Shown here: in pieces, positions 31,291 to 42,418 of the stretch
Position numbering within the stretch: the first letter of the stretch is position 1
How the letters are laid out: each line of letters starts with the position of its first letter
The notes under the pieces: model-generated
What the model saw: only the letters and a program-made list of their open reading frames with translations
Databases searched by the model: none
What the model was told of the DNA's origin: nothing
Assembly (NCBI RefSeq): GCF_963678975.1
Contig: NC_089272.1
Span: 25,299,471 to 25,363,470, forward strand
Direction of reading: 5' to 3'
DNA length: 64,000 nt
DNA from: Dysidea avara
Taxonomy: Eukaryota; Porifera; Demospongiae; Dictyoceratida; Dysideidae
Made by a program: the position numbers and the translations under genes

Positions 31291-31849
31291 TCAAGTGAAC
31301 TTTCCAAAGCAAGACATCCTGTGCTCCCTATTGACAAATTTGTTTGCCACATCAACCATCGACAGATTGTCAGTCTTTTCCTTGTGTATGTGAAGGACCA
31401 TGAGGTTGTTGACCCTCACCTGACTCATTGTGGATCTCAGGTAAGTCTTAATATGCCTCATTGCTGAGAAAGATCTCTTACTTATCGCATTTGTGGATGG
31501 ATTTACAAGGATCAAATTCAGCACAGTAAGTACTTCACTGTAAATCTGACGTTGGGGAGGAGAAAGATCCTTGAAGTAGGTAACAACATCTTGCTTTATG
31601 ACATAAGAAACAAAACGCCAGGTCTGAAGCTTTATCGTAATGCAGCCAGATCCATCTTTCAAACCACGCAGCTCTAAACGCTTGTTTTACTGGGTTTTTA
31701 TTACCAAACATTCTGGTAGGATAGTTAAAGCTTCTCGGTTGATGAGGCTTGTTCAAAGCTCTAAAAGGCTCACTGACAGCTGTCGACAAAGTCGCAGATT
31801 GAGTCGCCATTTTAATGCCTAAAAACGTGTAATTATTAAGTGAGTTCAT
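31291..31849 (-). pseudogene. Internally deleted hAT transposase (TTF finger joined to dimerisation domain)
   Basis: Minus strand. An N-terminal piece with a TTF-type finger (YPTRMFGNKNPVKQAFRAAW, then FCFLCHKA) runs directly into the C-terminal dimerisation region in another frame (PPQRQIYSEVLTVLNLILVN, AISKRSFSAMRHIKTYL). The whole DUF4371/catalytic middle is missing, and the junction near 31600 is out of frame. It is typical of a non-autonomous hAT derivative. It belongs to the element bounded at 25621 and 31974. The C-terminus ends at a stop at 31291, 3 bp from the gypsy target duplication. Confidence 0.85.
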
Positions 31850-32287
31850 TATTAAGTCATGCGCATGCGCTTGTTGCTGGGCTGGGTAGCTACATTATGA
31901 ATGCATTTTAAAAAAAAGCAGTGAAAAGTGGTCCGGCCAAAACCAGACCAGCCAGACCAGTTCATACACCCCTGAAATCTATGTGTTTAAGTGTCATAAT
32001 TTGTATTTTACTAGCATTTATCAGTAAAAACTCACAAGAAATGGGCATGGTGCACAGAACAGATCGATATATTTTAATAGAACAGTCGGAAATGCATAAA
32101 TACTCTGATTGAGCAGTCATTTCATTTGTTGCTAAATTCCGAATTTCAAATGACTAGAAATATAAAAACCAATTAGAGTGGCCTGCACATGTGTGTCAAA
32201 GTAATATACAGTATGGAGCTTTAATAAAGTGAAATGAATTTTATAGCTTTGATGATTACCAAAGATCCTACTAAATAAATATTACAG

Positions 32288-32635
32288 GATGTTTTAATGA
32301 TAACACACAAAACTTATATATGCAAATGCCTTGTGGGTTTACTGGAGCTCCTTTTACTACACAACCACACTGGAGGATTATTAGTAGAGCTGAGGATGGT
32401 TCTGTTATCAGTGATGTAACTAGAAATACAACTGATATCAATAATAAGTTTGGTGATAAATTATACTGGGCAGCTGATTTGTACAATGCAGAGAACACCA
32501 GTAATAACAGCTATTTGTCAATTGGTCCACTATTGGCAGTGGATAAAACTTACAACCAGTCATCATATCAGTGTAGTTTTCAATTAGATGATCATACCAT
32601 CATTCAGAGCAAAGTGGGAACTATTACACTAGTTG
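32288..32635 (+). CDS. Ig-like domain exon, receptor-like gene 2
   Basis: 348 nt, phase 1 at both ends, between ATTACAG and GTAAGT. It encodes an Ig-like fold: Cys in MPCGF, Trp in PHWRII, then YLSIGPLLAVDKTY and the second Cys in SSYQCSF, ending GTITLVG. Potential N-glycosylation sites are NTTD and NTSN. It is the first of three phase-1 exons (Ig, FN3, TM) on the plus strand and starts 104 bp after the outer transposon's right end. Confidence 0.75.
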
Positions 32636-33347
32636 GTAAGTAAGGTGTAGTCATCTGATTGTCGTATGTAAGTATGTATATATTATCAACTACAGGTCTG
32701 TCATTAATATAAACAACTAATATCACTTATCAACTGGTGCCTTAATTCTAATACTTAGCTCATGCAATACAGTTAGTTACAAAAAAAACCTAATAGCAAT
32801 CATGTTTGCGCAGCATAAGGTATATACCTTATAGATTTACAATGTATCTGTGTTAATTTATCAACACCAAATATACAAGATCTCTGTTGTTCATTACTAT
32901 CAAATATACAAACTCTTAGGACTACACAGTCTTTACTGTAGTAAAGTACAAACAATTCATGCTTCATGGACTTACCTGTGTCCTCTTTTGTGTCCCATTT
33001 ATCTTTGCTGACAGTGCAAGGAGTTGATTCATGGTAGCACCTCCCCTAAATTTGTATCAGGGATTTAGGAGTTTTCCATTGTAACTGCAGAGGTCCTTAT
33101 AGTGTTTTTCATTTGTAATGTATAATGGGCTGAACATAGATGAAAACGAAGCATAATGGCCACTTTGCTATTTCAGTAATTGATAGTTGGAGCATGTATT
33201 CATACAAAAACAATAATAAGCTTGGTATCATTCTTTAGTCATTTCTTATTAACTGCTTGCACACCTGACTCCTCAGCAATGTTTCAAAATGATAATCATG
33301 ATAAGCACCTCTAGAATAAATTTTCTTATCATTAGGAATGTTGTGTG

Positions 33348-33388
33348 TGACCATAGATAATAGACACCCCCATCTATTATCTATGGTG
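33348..33388. repeat. Short hairpin (accatagataatag)
   Basis: accatagataatag and its inverse ctattatctatggt around an 11-nt loop. Probably a tiny foldback element in the intron. Confidence 0.6.
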
Positions 33389-33447
33389 TGACTGACATAG
33401 AGGTAAGCTACAAAAGCAAGTACATGTGTCAGTGCATATGAAACCTA

Positions 33448-33647
33448 CAGCGGAACCTCTCTTTAAAAACTCTCCGAATTAAGGACACAATAGAAAAAAC
33501 CTCCATATTAAGGACAGATATTTAGGTCCCAACAGATCTACTTAATACATTTTTACCTCTGAAAGAGGCAAACCTCTATATTACAGCAAAAAGTGGCTGA
33601 AAATTTTTGGTCCCAAAATGTTTGTAATATATAGAGAGGTTCCATTG
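33448..33647. mobile_element. Pogo/Tc1-type MITE in the intron (200 bp)
   Basis: Ends CAGCGGAACCTCTCT and, inverted, CAATGGAACCTCTCT, flanked by TA on both sides. CAGTGGAACCTC-type ends and a TA duplication fit pogo/Tc1-mariner MITEs. No ORF. Confidence 0.8.
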
Positions 33648-33909
33648 TAGTTGGCAATGCAGACATTACAGTCTTTCACAAAATTTCAACATAGTAACCT
33701 TTACATACACAAAGTACTGTAGTAGCACATTATGCAATCCCTATTGTAGTTCTCATGAGACATGTAGATATTTGTGAACATATGGACAAATATATACAAC
33801 TCACTATATGGTGAATGTGATGCCACGTTTAATACTTAATATGCATAAATAGCCAATGGAGGTCAGAATTGACACAGTGATAGTCTTTATGTTGTGTCTT
33901 CCTTTACAG

Positions 33910-34179
33910 ATGTATATGATCCACCTAGAGTATTAATGGTCGATTCTAATGTCAGCACAATTACTGTTTCTCTATCATCATTCAATCCATCATGTACATC
34001 TGTGATATATAACTTTACAATATCACCATCTCATGGTACAATAAGGATGATCAATGATACATTACATACATTCATTGGATTGACCAGTAGCACCTTGTAC
34101 ATCATCACTGTGCGTACTGTAAGCAGAATTGGTAATGGCATACCTATCATAGTGACTATGAAGACTAAAGATATGCAAG
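33910..34179 (+). CDS. Fibronectin type III exon, receptor-like gene 2
   Basis: 270 nt (90 codons), phase 1 at both ends (CCTTTACAG acceptor, CAAG/GTACAC donor). The pattern YDPPRVLMVDSN...TITVSLSSF...YNFTISP...FIGLTSSTLYIITVRTVSRIGNG is an FN3 fold. The hallmark hydrophobic strand residues are present. It follows the Ig exon and precedes the TM exon, giving an Ig-FN3-TM receptor. Confidence 0.78.
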
Positions 34180-35451
34180 GTACACTTGTAACTTTAGTGT
34201 AACAAGTATACAAGAAAAAAAAAAAATTTGAGTACAGATCATAGGTAATAATATATGTCATATAGTTAATATTCACTACTATATTAAAATAGGCATCATA
34301 ATCAGTAGCCATACACAAGGTTGATAAGGGGTAAATTACTTTCAGTAACAGAATATGTATTGTGTTACTACTGTAGTAAGATTTTGTTACAATACAACCT
34401 ACGATTAACTATAGTGACATAGTATTATATAACTATGCAATTGGCATTGCTAACCATTACATGCACCATACAATAAGCAATGATTACTGTACAAGGCTAC
34501 ATGTACACATTATTATAACACTTATGACTCATCAGTGATCTGCTACTGGTCCTAACTTTAAACTCACAGTGGTGAATGAAGGGCATTAAGCAACATGTAT
34601 GCAAAAAAATAAAGTAATTTAGGAATATATGTTTTTAAAATTTGAGATCAAAAGGGTTTGACCTTTCCTTTTCCTTTAAGTAAGCATATTACTAAATCAG
34701 ATGTTTCTATGGTAATCACAAGCAAAGTTATGAGATATAGATGAATTTTTACAAAATCTTTGAATGGTCATACAGTAAGTTAAAAGGAGATTAGGCCTTA
34801 CTCAAATACAGTATGCTCAAAATTTTGCCCATAATGCTTTCCAAAAATTTCATATAATAATTATTCTCTTCAGTGTTCCCACTATGCTTGCATTATGCTC
34901 CTAGGTTCTTACAATCATTAATCAGTGAATGCTCTATTAGAGTAATTCACTGCAAAGTGACTGTTCTATTAGATCTAAGGAGCTATGTACAATGTACTTG
35001 AGTGCTCTATTGCAGTTTACAGTTTCCACTGACTGATCTGTTAGGGAGTATCAATCAATTTTCATGGAATTAAGCTTCATAGTTTGAAATATCCACCATA
35101 TGTTAACACTGTGCTAGCATAGCACTCCAGCCTATTATGCTTTTCATTTAATATGCCGACATACTTGATGCAGGCCTAATGAAATGAGCCAAATTTGTAA
35201 TGAGAAAGTTTCTTGATAGCTTGTGCTGAATTTCATAAAAATCAAAAGCAGTCTAAATTTTTTTTGGAATTATCCTAAGGAAACATTCCATTTAGCGGTA
35301 CTTTTGGATCTGTACCACCAAATTACCAAATTACAATTAGGAGATATTAATGTTCTATGTGTATTATACAAATATATTGATTTTGTACCCACAAATATGT
35401 GTATGTACATACATATATGTATTTAGTTGCTGCTGTTTTTCTTTCCTCAAG

Positions 35452-35696
35452 ACAAATGCTCATCAGATTCACATTCACTATCCACTGGAGCTGCTGTTGC
35501 CTTATCTTGTTCACTCACTTTCCTCCTATCAGTCACTACTACTGCTATCATCACCTTCATCACCACCTATATGTTTGTAAAGAAAAGAAAAATGCAAGAA
35601 AGTACAGTGAAATCATTTACCAACAGAGGTGGGACCTATGAACTAACAAGCTCATCCAACCGATTACCCACTTCTAATCATATAGAATTCAGGTAG
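35452..35696 (+). CDS. Transmembrane exon, receptor-like gene 2, short tail
   Basis: Starts in phase 1 after CTTTCCTCAAG. It encodes DKCSSDSHSLSTG, then the same membrane span as gene 1 (AAVALSCSLTFLLSVTTTAI onward), KKRK and a tail of about 39 residues ending NHIEFR and a TAG stop. Compared with gene 1, the tail is cut short and lacks the Tyr motifs. A CAG/GTAGGG site just before the stop could be a donor to another exon, but the following DNA is satellite. Confidence 0.72.
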
Positions 35697-37050
35697 GGCC
35701 AGGACAATCCTGAGGTTGAACTTTGGGACTTGGGAGTTAATGAATTGATTCCTGCAACTGTGGGAGGTAGGAACAAACTGGTGGATCATCCCACAGTCCT
35801 GTAGTTGAACTTGGGGACAATCCTGAGGTTGAACTTTGGGACTTGGGAGTTAATGAATTGATGCCTGCAACTGTGGGATGTAGGAACAAACTGGTGGATC
35901 ATCCCACAGTCCTGTAGTTGAACTTGAGGACAATCCTGAGGTTGAACTTTGGGACTTGGGAGTTATTGAATTGATGCCTGCAACTGTGGGAGGTAGGAAC
36001 AAACTGGCGGATCATCCCACAGTCCTTTAGGGATGCGGGAATTATGCCTGAATAATTTTGGGAATAATGATGGGGTAATAGAATAAAGCATTATTCCAGC
36101 ATTTTGATGCAGTTTTAGAGCATAATTGGCATAAAAGTAAATTAAGATCGAGATACTCTAATAGAGCAGTCACTTACTCTAATAGAACGATCGGTGCGGA
36201 ATAATTTATTACTCATACTACTAGTAACTAAGCATCTTGCTAGCAAAAAAAGCTTTTCAGATGAATTGACACAGCTGAATTTAGTACTTTTTATTGTTTC
36301 AAAGTCATGCTGTACAATTTAATTACTAAAATGAAGAAAAAGTTACAAAAATTTGGAATAATTTTGGGAATAATGAGTATTTTGGGGAATAATAAAAAGC
36401 ATAATGATAAGTTTTTAAAAGAATTTCGGAATAGAATAATGATGAAAATTTTGAGCATAATTCCCACAAGCCTAGTCCTGTAGTTGAACTTGGGGACAAT
36501 CCTGAGGTTGAACTTTGGGACTTGGGAGTTAATGAATTGATGCCTGGAACTGTGGGATGTAGGAACAAACTGGTGGATCATCCCACAGTCCTGTAGTTGA
36601 ACTTGGGGACAATCCTGAGGTTGAACTTTGGGACTTGGGAGTTAATGAATTGATGCATGCAACTGTGGGATGTAGGAACAAACTGGTGGATCATCCCACA
36701 GTCCTGTAGTTGAACTTGGGGACAATCCTGAGGTTGAACTTTGGGACTTGGGAGTTAATGAATTGATGCCTGCAACTGTGGGATGTAGGAACAAATTGGT
36801 GGATCATCCCACAGTCCTGTAGTTGAACTTGGGGACAATCCTGAGGTTGAACTTTGGGACTTGGGAGTTAATGAATTGATGCATGCAACTATGGGATGTA
36901 GGAACAAACTGGTGGATCATCCCACAGTCCTGTAGTTGAACTTGGAGACAATCCTAAGGTTGAACTTAGGGACTTAAGGAATTGATGCCTGTAACTGTGG
37001 GATGTAGGAATAACTGGTGGATCATCTCACAGTTCTGTAGTTGAACCTAG
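35697..37050. repeat. 113-bp satellite, about 8-9 copies
   Basis: The unit begins ggacaatcctgaggttgaac and repeats at 35702, 35815 and 35928, then after a MITE at 36494, 36607, 36720, 36833 and 36946 (spacing exactly 113). The last copies decay by about 37050. The unit is not a multiple of 3. It starts a few bases after the receptor gene 2 stop codon. Confidence 0.95.
36027..36474. mobile_element. 448-bp MITE inserted in the satellite
   Basis: Inverted ends TTAGGGATGCGGGAATTATG and (inverted) TAGGCTTGTGGGAATTATG. The flanks gtcct (36022-36026 and 36475-36479) duplicate 5 bp of the satellite unit. The interior is rich in ggaataatg motifs. It carries the dispersed ctctaatagagcagtca motif at about 36155. 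Confidence 0.78.
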
Positions 37051-38075
37051 GGACTCCCTAACACTATGACCAGGAACCTAGGGAATGTAAATGTATTATC
37101 CCATAGTGCTACAGTTGAACCTAGGGAGCTAGGGAAACCAAAGGGTAATAGTTGGCGAACCTGGCCATGTATGCACATAATTATACAGTAAACATCACTA
37201 ACCTGTTTACAGTTGAAGCGATTATCTCTAAGTCAGATTTTCCAGCATTTGAGCAAGTGCGTATGTGCATATAAGCACGAGGTCACTGGTTTGAGGTGTA
37301 CAGAAGTAGCAATACACCACTCAAACCTATATAATCCCATTTCTGTGTAGTGCCATTATCACATCAAAGAATCATCTACAATGCTTGTTATCAATGTTCC
37401 GAAAGTGCATGATTGTATCATCTAACTGTGCAATAGTGCGCGAGAGACTGGTTATCCCAGTTCCCATTCACTTAAGGGCGTACCCACTACAGGATAAGTG
37501 CAGGGGCTACTAAAACGCTCAACTGAAGTTACAGAGTGTTTAGAATGTGATGCTACGAGCATTTATAACTGAAACTGCCATATGGCGGTTGTGGCGGTGA
37601 GAGGGTTAAGGGTGCTAGTAGGTTGTTGAAGCATTTCAAGGGCCAACCATGTAACCACATACAGCTGTTACATCATAATTGGCAATAATACACATACTTG
37701 AAGTATCCATGTTAAGCAGCTGTGTTTTTCACCTAAGAAAACAGCCAAAGAACAAACTGTTTCGTAACTCAAGAAAGAAGAAGTGCAAAGACAAATTCAT
37801 GTGCTAAATGTCCACAAGTTTGTTGAAGAACCTTCACAGCGAATTTGGTACCTGTAAAAGCAGTCAGTATCTTGGAATAAGAAAAATGTATGAGTTTGCT
37901 TTGAGGGACTATAGTGGTGAATGAAATAAGGTATGCCCTTATGCTTTGGTCTAGAAAGTTGAATCAATATTTGAAGCAGTAGTTTAGATTCCTGTAGCTT
38001 CACTATCAAGGTTTTCAACAAACCAGCAACTGCCTAGTTGCTGTAACAGGAATTTACAAATGATTTAAATATATT
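37051..38075. other. Region without recognised genes
   Basis: No gene, repeat array or clear element was seen. Short ORFs lack recognisable motifs. AT-rich sequence leads up to the BEL element target site. Confidence 0.5.
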
Positions 38076-38255
38076 TGTAAGGAACTTGACAACTTTCTTT
38101 CTGTAAATATAAAACTTTTTCAAAAAAATGATCACGTAATGATAACAGATAATTGTTGTTAATGGTGTGTTAACAAGTGAAGTTTAATCCTTCTATCTCG
38201 GGCCAATCTGATAGTGTATTCGACCGAAGTTGAGACAGATAGCCACTTTGAAACA
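38076..38255 (+). repeat. 5' LTR, BEL/Pao element
   Basis: TGTAAGGAAC...AAACA; matches 43992-44171 with roughly a dozen differences by eye, so the insertion is older than the gypsy copy. Confidence 0.9.
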
Positions 38256-38257
38256 TC

Positions 38258-38275
38258 TGGCGCCCAACGTGGGAC
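38258..38275 (+). promoter_or_regulatory. Primer binding site, tRNA-Lys type
   Basis: TGGCGCCCAACGTGGGAC starts 2 nt after the 5' LTR and matches the lysine-tRNA primer site TGGCGCCCAACGTGGGGC except for one base. Confidence 0.8.
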
Positions 38276-38453
38276 CTGAAAACACGCCAAACTGAACTCA
38301 AGCAAACCCTCCTGCAACGAATCACACTTAAACGCTGTTGTACCGTGGCATAGCACTTGGAAATGGTACCCGAGAAGGCAAGAACCCTCAATGTATTGAC
38401 TAGTTATTTGCTTGTGTGTTTCAATACTGTAGGCCTTCGACACTTGGAGAGTC

Positions 38454-39640
38454 ATGACCGAGGAAGCAAACCACAACCGTTACAAGGCCTATAGAGCCGG
38501 ACATAGAGGAGCACTTACTAGACTCACGAAGGAAATCGACGAAGTGTTAGAGTCCAAGACTCTGAACGAAGAACACCGCCATAAGCTGAATATCGTACAT
38601 CAACAGCTGGAGGTGAAAGCCAAGGTGTTAACCGAATTAGACAATGATGTAATGAAGTGTTGTGAACTTGGCGAGATTGAAAGAGAGGTACAAGAAGCTG
38701 ATGTGATCGCAGCTAAAATAATTGAATACAAGGCAAAACTCGAATCTGTTATGCGACCAGCTAATAATACTGATCCCACACGAATCATCTTGGATCCATC
38801 TGAGACTTCTTCCACTGTCACCAGGCCACATCTCTCAAAGCTCACCTTGCCACATTTAAGGATGACGTTACCCGCTGGACATCATTCTGGGATTCTTATG
38901 ACTCTGCTATACACAGTAACACTCAACTTTCAACTGTGGATAAGTTCAACTACTTGCACAGTCTGTTGGAAGGCCCTGCCGCTCGTTCAATCAAGGGGTT
39001 TACTCTCACTAAAGCTAATTATGAATCAGCAATTGATCTTTTAAGGAAACCATTTGGGAAGCCTCAGAAAATTATTGATGCACACATGGAGATCATCAAG
39101 ATACCTAATTGTACTACAGACAAATCCCAAATGCTCAGGTCAGTCTATGGTCAGATTAATGTACATATAAGGAGGTTGGCTGCTCTCAATGTGAACTCGG
39201 ACCAATATGGTAGCCTTTTAATTACAATAATCATGTCTAAGCTTCCAGATAACGTGAAACTGAGGGTAGCTAGAGAGGCTACAGAGGAGGTGTGGAAAAT
39301 CGACAATTTAATGGATGTTATTAAATGAGAGGTAGAAGCCAGAGAAGCTTGTGATGGCTGGAGGGCCAAAACCCAAGGCAAACCTAATGTTATTCCTGCA
39401 CGCCACCCCCCAAACACTGGTATATTTGTCACACAGGGTGCTAGTATTCGATGTGCTTATTGTCAAGGGCAACACTATTCAGCCTCCTGTGACAAGGTTA
39501 GGACATTAAGGCTCGTAAGGACATATTGCTTAAGAATGGCCGGTTCTTTAATTGTTTAAAGAGTAATCACTGGCTTAGGGACTGCTGTAGCCCAAAAACT
39601 TGTCACAATTGTCATCACCAACACCACCAGTCGATCTGCA
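38454..39640 (+). pseudogene. BEL gag with zinc knuckles (broken)
   Basis: Starts MTEEANHNRYKAYRAGHRG with a predicted helical N-terminus. The DUF1759-like core (TRWTSFWDSYDSAIHSN, YLHSLLEGPAARSIKG) continues in a second frame after a one-base change near 38853. An in-frame TGA at 39326-39328 replaces a codon inside a helix, and another frame change falls near 39497. Knuckles: CAYCQGQHYSASC, CFNC(L)KSNHWLRDC-like and CHNCHHQHHQSIC, as in BEL Gag. Product: capsid and nucleocapsid. Confidence 0.85.
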
Positions 39641-40122
39641 ACAGCCTGTCAGCTGAAGCTGAACCATTTGTACCACAGTCAATTAATGAAACCGTGACAA
39701 CTGGTAATAAGGATACTATGACCACCTCTTTAAGTAATACCACCAATACACAAGTGTTCAAGGGTGGCGTTTTGTTGCAAACAGCACGAACCATTGCCTC
39801 TGATGAGACTGGTACACAACAAGAGCTAGTTCGTGCCTTATTTGATTGTGACAGCCAAAGGTCTTATGTGACAGAGAACCTTTGTTCCAAACTGGGATTA
39901 TCTCCTGTCCAGTCTGAGAGACTTTATTTAAACACATTTGGGGATGCACAACACAGGGCTAGGAATTGTAAATTATTCAAGATGTATTTATGCAAACCAG
40001 GTTCGTCCGACAAAGCTGAGATTCTTGTTCTGAGCTTTCCTGTCATTTGTTCTGCTTTACCCCTTGTTTCAAATCTCCACCAATTTACTCACTTAATGGG
40101 TCTAGAACTGGCAGATACGTAA
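39641..40122 (+). pseudogene. BEL protease region, altered active site
   Basis: The region ELVRALFDCDSQRSYVTENL aligns with the BEL aspartic protease (DUF1758 type), where the active site normally reads LFDSGSQ. Here the motif is DCD, so the catalytic Asp is kept but the Ser-Gly is lost. The frame ends at 40122 and the following sequence continues in another frame (40047-40307). Confidence 0.75.
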
Positions 40123-41476
40123 TTCCAGGTCTACTTGAGATTCAATTGATGTACTGGTGGGGTCAGATTTTTATTGGATTTTTTGTGGGTAGTGAGGTCC
40201 GTCAGGCTGGTCGCGGCCCTGTTGCTATCAATAGTAAACTTGGCTGGCTGCTATGGAGGCCCTTGGATTCTGTAGACTATCAGAACATTACTTCTACTAA
40301 CCTATGATGACAGTAGCATTGCTTCTGCAAATGATGAGCTTGTACATACCCTGAAGAGATTTTGGTAGGTCAAAGTGATTGGCATAACAGATATTCCAGC
40401 CCAACAATTAGATTTCTTGATAACATAACATTTACTGGTGAACGCTATGAAGTGAACTTACCATGGAGGGAAGGAAATTTGAATTTTTCTGATGGTTACA
40501 TTCTGAGTCTAAATTGTCTGAGGTCACTGCACCACCGCTTGTTAAAGGACCCTCAAACATTGAAAGAGTATAACCACATTCTCCAGGAACAACTGTCTAA
40601 GGGCATCATTGAGAGAGTTCCAGAATCACAGACGAGATATAATTCCGCACAAAGGGCCATGGTTCATTACTTACCCCAACATAGAGTGGTGTGGCAGCAC
40701 GGCAGCACTACCAAACTCCGCATCGTCTATGATGGCTCAAGCCAAGGCAGGGAAGGATGAATACTCACTAAATGACTGTCTAAAAGTTGGACCAAATTTT
40801 ATCCCAAAGTTGTTTAACATCCTCATCAAGTTCTGATCACACCCAATAGCTATCACTGCAGACATTGAGAAAGCTTTTCTCATGGTGGGCATTTCCAGTT
40901 TGGACCAAGATGTTTTCAGATTCCTGTGGCTTGAGGATCCATTGAACCCCCAAAGTAATGTTACATAGTTTAGATTCACCAAGCTAGTATTTGGGCTAAG
41001 ATCTTCACCAGCCATCTTAGGGGCAGTTATATCACACCATCTGCAGTCATACAAAACTCTTTGCGCAAATGTCAAAGAAACAAATAGAGGACAGCCTTTA
41101 TGTGGATGATTTGATCACTGGCACTACCACTGTAGAGCAAGGGATGGAATTGTATCAGAATGCCAAGTACATCATGAAAGAAGCAGGGTTAAATTTGTGC
41201 AAGTGGAACTCTAATTCTAAGTCACGATTGAGTAAGATTGCTGAGAAAGAAGCAGCGCTCCAAGGTACTGATAGTGTGCCAAGATTGCAACAATTGCTTT
41301 GTGAGGAAGAGGAGTCTTACTCCAAATCATGTACAGGCTTGCCACATTCTGTAGATGAAGTAGAACATTCAAAGCCCCTGGGTATAATTTGGGACAGCCA
41401 CACAGACCAATTGATGTTTAAATTTGACTAACTCATCGATTATGCGAACAGCCTTCTACTCAGTAAACAATCAGTC
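40123..41476 (+). pseudogene. BEL reverse transcriptase (multiply broken)
   Basis: RT pieces in changing frames: LPWREGNLNFSDGYILSLNC and HRLLKDPQTLKEYNHILQEQ (40362-40760), then KLRIVYDGSSQ, a stop, NDCLKVGPNFIPKLFNIL, ITADIEKAFLMVGI (first catalytic Asp), FRFTKLVFGLRSSPAI, and DSLYVDDLITG with the catalytic YVDD (41069-41431). At least three frame changes or stops lie between 40310 and 41070. Confidence 0.85.
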
Positions 41477-42361
41477 TTGAAGATAACTGCAAAGATATTT
41501 GATCCCTTGGGTCATCTCAGTCCCTTTGTTATCCAATTTAAGATAATGTTTAGAAAATTGTGTGTTGAGAAGGCGGAGTGGGTTGAGCTATTACAGGACG
41601 ACCTGCTAAGACAGTGGAGATTGATACTCATGGAGCTTGAGACGATAAACGAGATCAGAATCGACCGATGCTATTTCACTGAAAATTCCACCCCTGTGAC
41701 TGTTCAACTACATGCTTCAATTGAGGCTTATGCTGCCGTGGTGTATTTACAAGTCATGTACTCTGACAACAGCGTAACATCAATGATCTTGGCATCAAAG
41801 ATGAGAGTGTCACCTCTGAAGGTTCAAACTATATCCCGGCTTGAATTACTGTCAGCTGTTATCTTATCCCGACTTTTTACAACAATTAGAGACCGTTTGT
41901 CATCTTTAAAGCCTGTGGACATGTTTTTGTGGACAGACTCAACTTTAGTGTTGTGTTGGCTTCGTAGTAATAAACCCTGCAAACAGTATGTTAGCAGCCG
42001 AATAAACGAGATTCATCGATTGACGAGCAAAGAGAATTGGCACCACTGCTCTGGAGCACTAAATCCAGCTGACATGCCATCCAGAGGTGTGAAAGGGTCC
42101 AAGTTGTTGGGCAGTAGAGCATGGTGGGAAGGACCTCTGTTCCTTAAACTAGCTAAAGAGAAATGGCCTTGCTCAGATGTGACCGATGTTTGTGAAGTGG
42201 CCCAAGATGAATTCATATCAAGCCCTCCGGAAGTGGTCCATACACTGGCCACCTATGTTGCAAGTGGTGCACGTAGTCTAGTTAAAGTGTTTGATGTGAT
42301 TGATTGTACTCAGTTCAGCAATCTGCACCGTCTTCTAGTGGTGACTGCTTTTACACTGTGA
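41477..42361 (+). pseudogene. BEL RNase H region
   Basis: Open for 294 codons. KIFDPLGHLSPFVIQFKIM is the conserved Pao-type RT/RNase H connector, followed by an RNase H-like segment (QLHASIEAYAAVVYL, SRLELLSAVILSRL, FLWTDSTLVLCWLRS, then HCSGALNPADMPSRG). The first acidic residue of the usual HGFCDAS-type motif reads HASIEA, so an active site may be altered. A new frame follows after the TGA at 42359-42361. Confidence 0.85.
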
Positions 42362-42418
42362 TTTATAAAACGGTGTCAAAACAGTAGTGATGGCTCTCTC
42401 CCCTGCCCTGATTCCCTA

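Larger units (their letters stand above)
25621..31974. mobile_element. hAT element (5-bp duplication) hosting a gypsy insertion
   Basis: The ends CAGGGGCGTAGGAAG and, inverted, CAGGGGTGTATGAAC. Exact 5-bp duplication aaatc at 25616-25620 and 31975-31979. Subterminal tggtccgg sequence occurs at both ends. It encodes the deleted transposase at 31291-31849. Subtracting the gypsy element leaves about 1.15 kb, so it was an internally deleted copy when the retrotransposon landed. Confidence 0.82.
25490..32183. mobile_element. Outer TIR element of a three-level nest
   Basis: The left end GGCCACTCCAATTGGTAATT and the right end read inward GGCCACTCTAATTGG are inverted repeats of the same family as the element at 10497-12023, with further terminal homology of 130-150 bp. 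TAA flanks the left end but not the right, so no duplication is confirmed. It contains the hAT element 25621-31974. Without that insert the outer element would be only about 0.3 kb. Confidence 0.65.

Noticed and set aside
25490-32183. TTA/TAA target duplication for the outer element
   Set aside because: TAA is on the left but TGC on the right; the duplication is only supported in the sister copy at 10497-12023.
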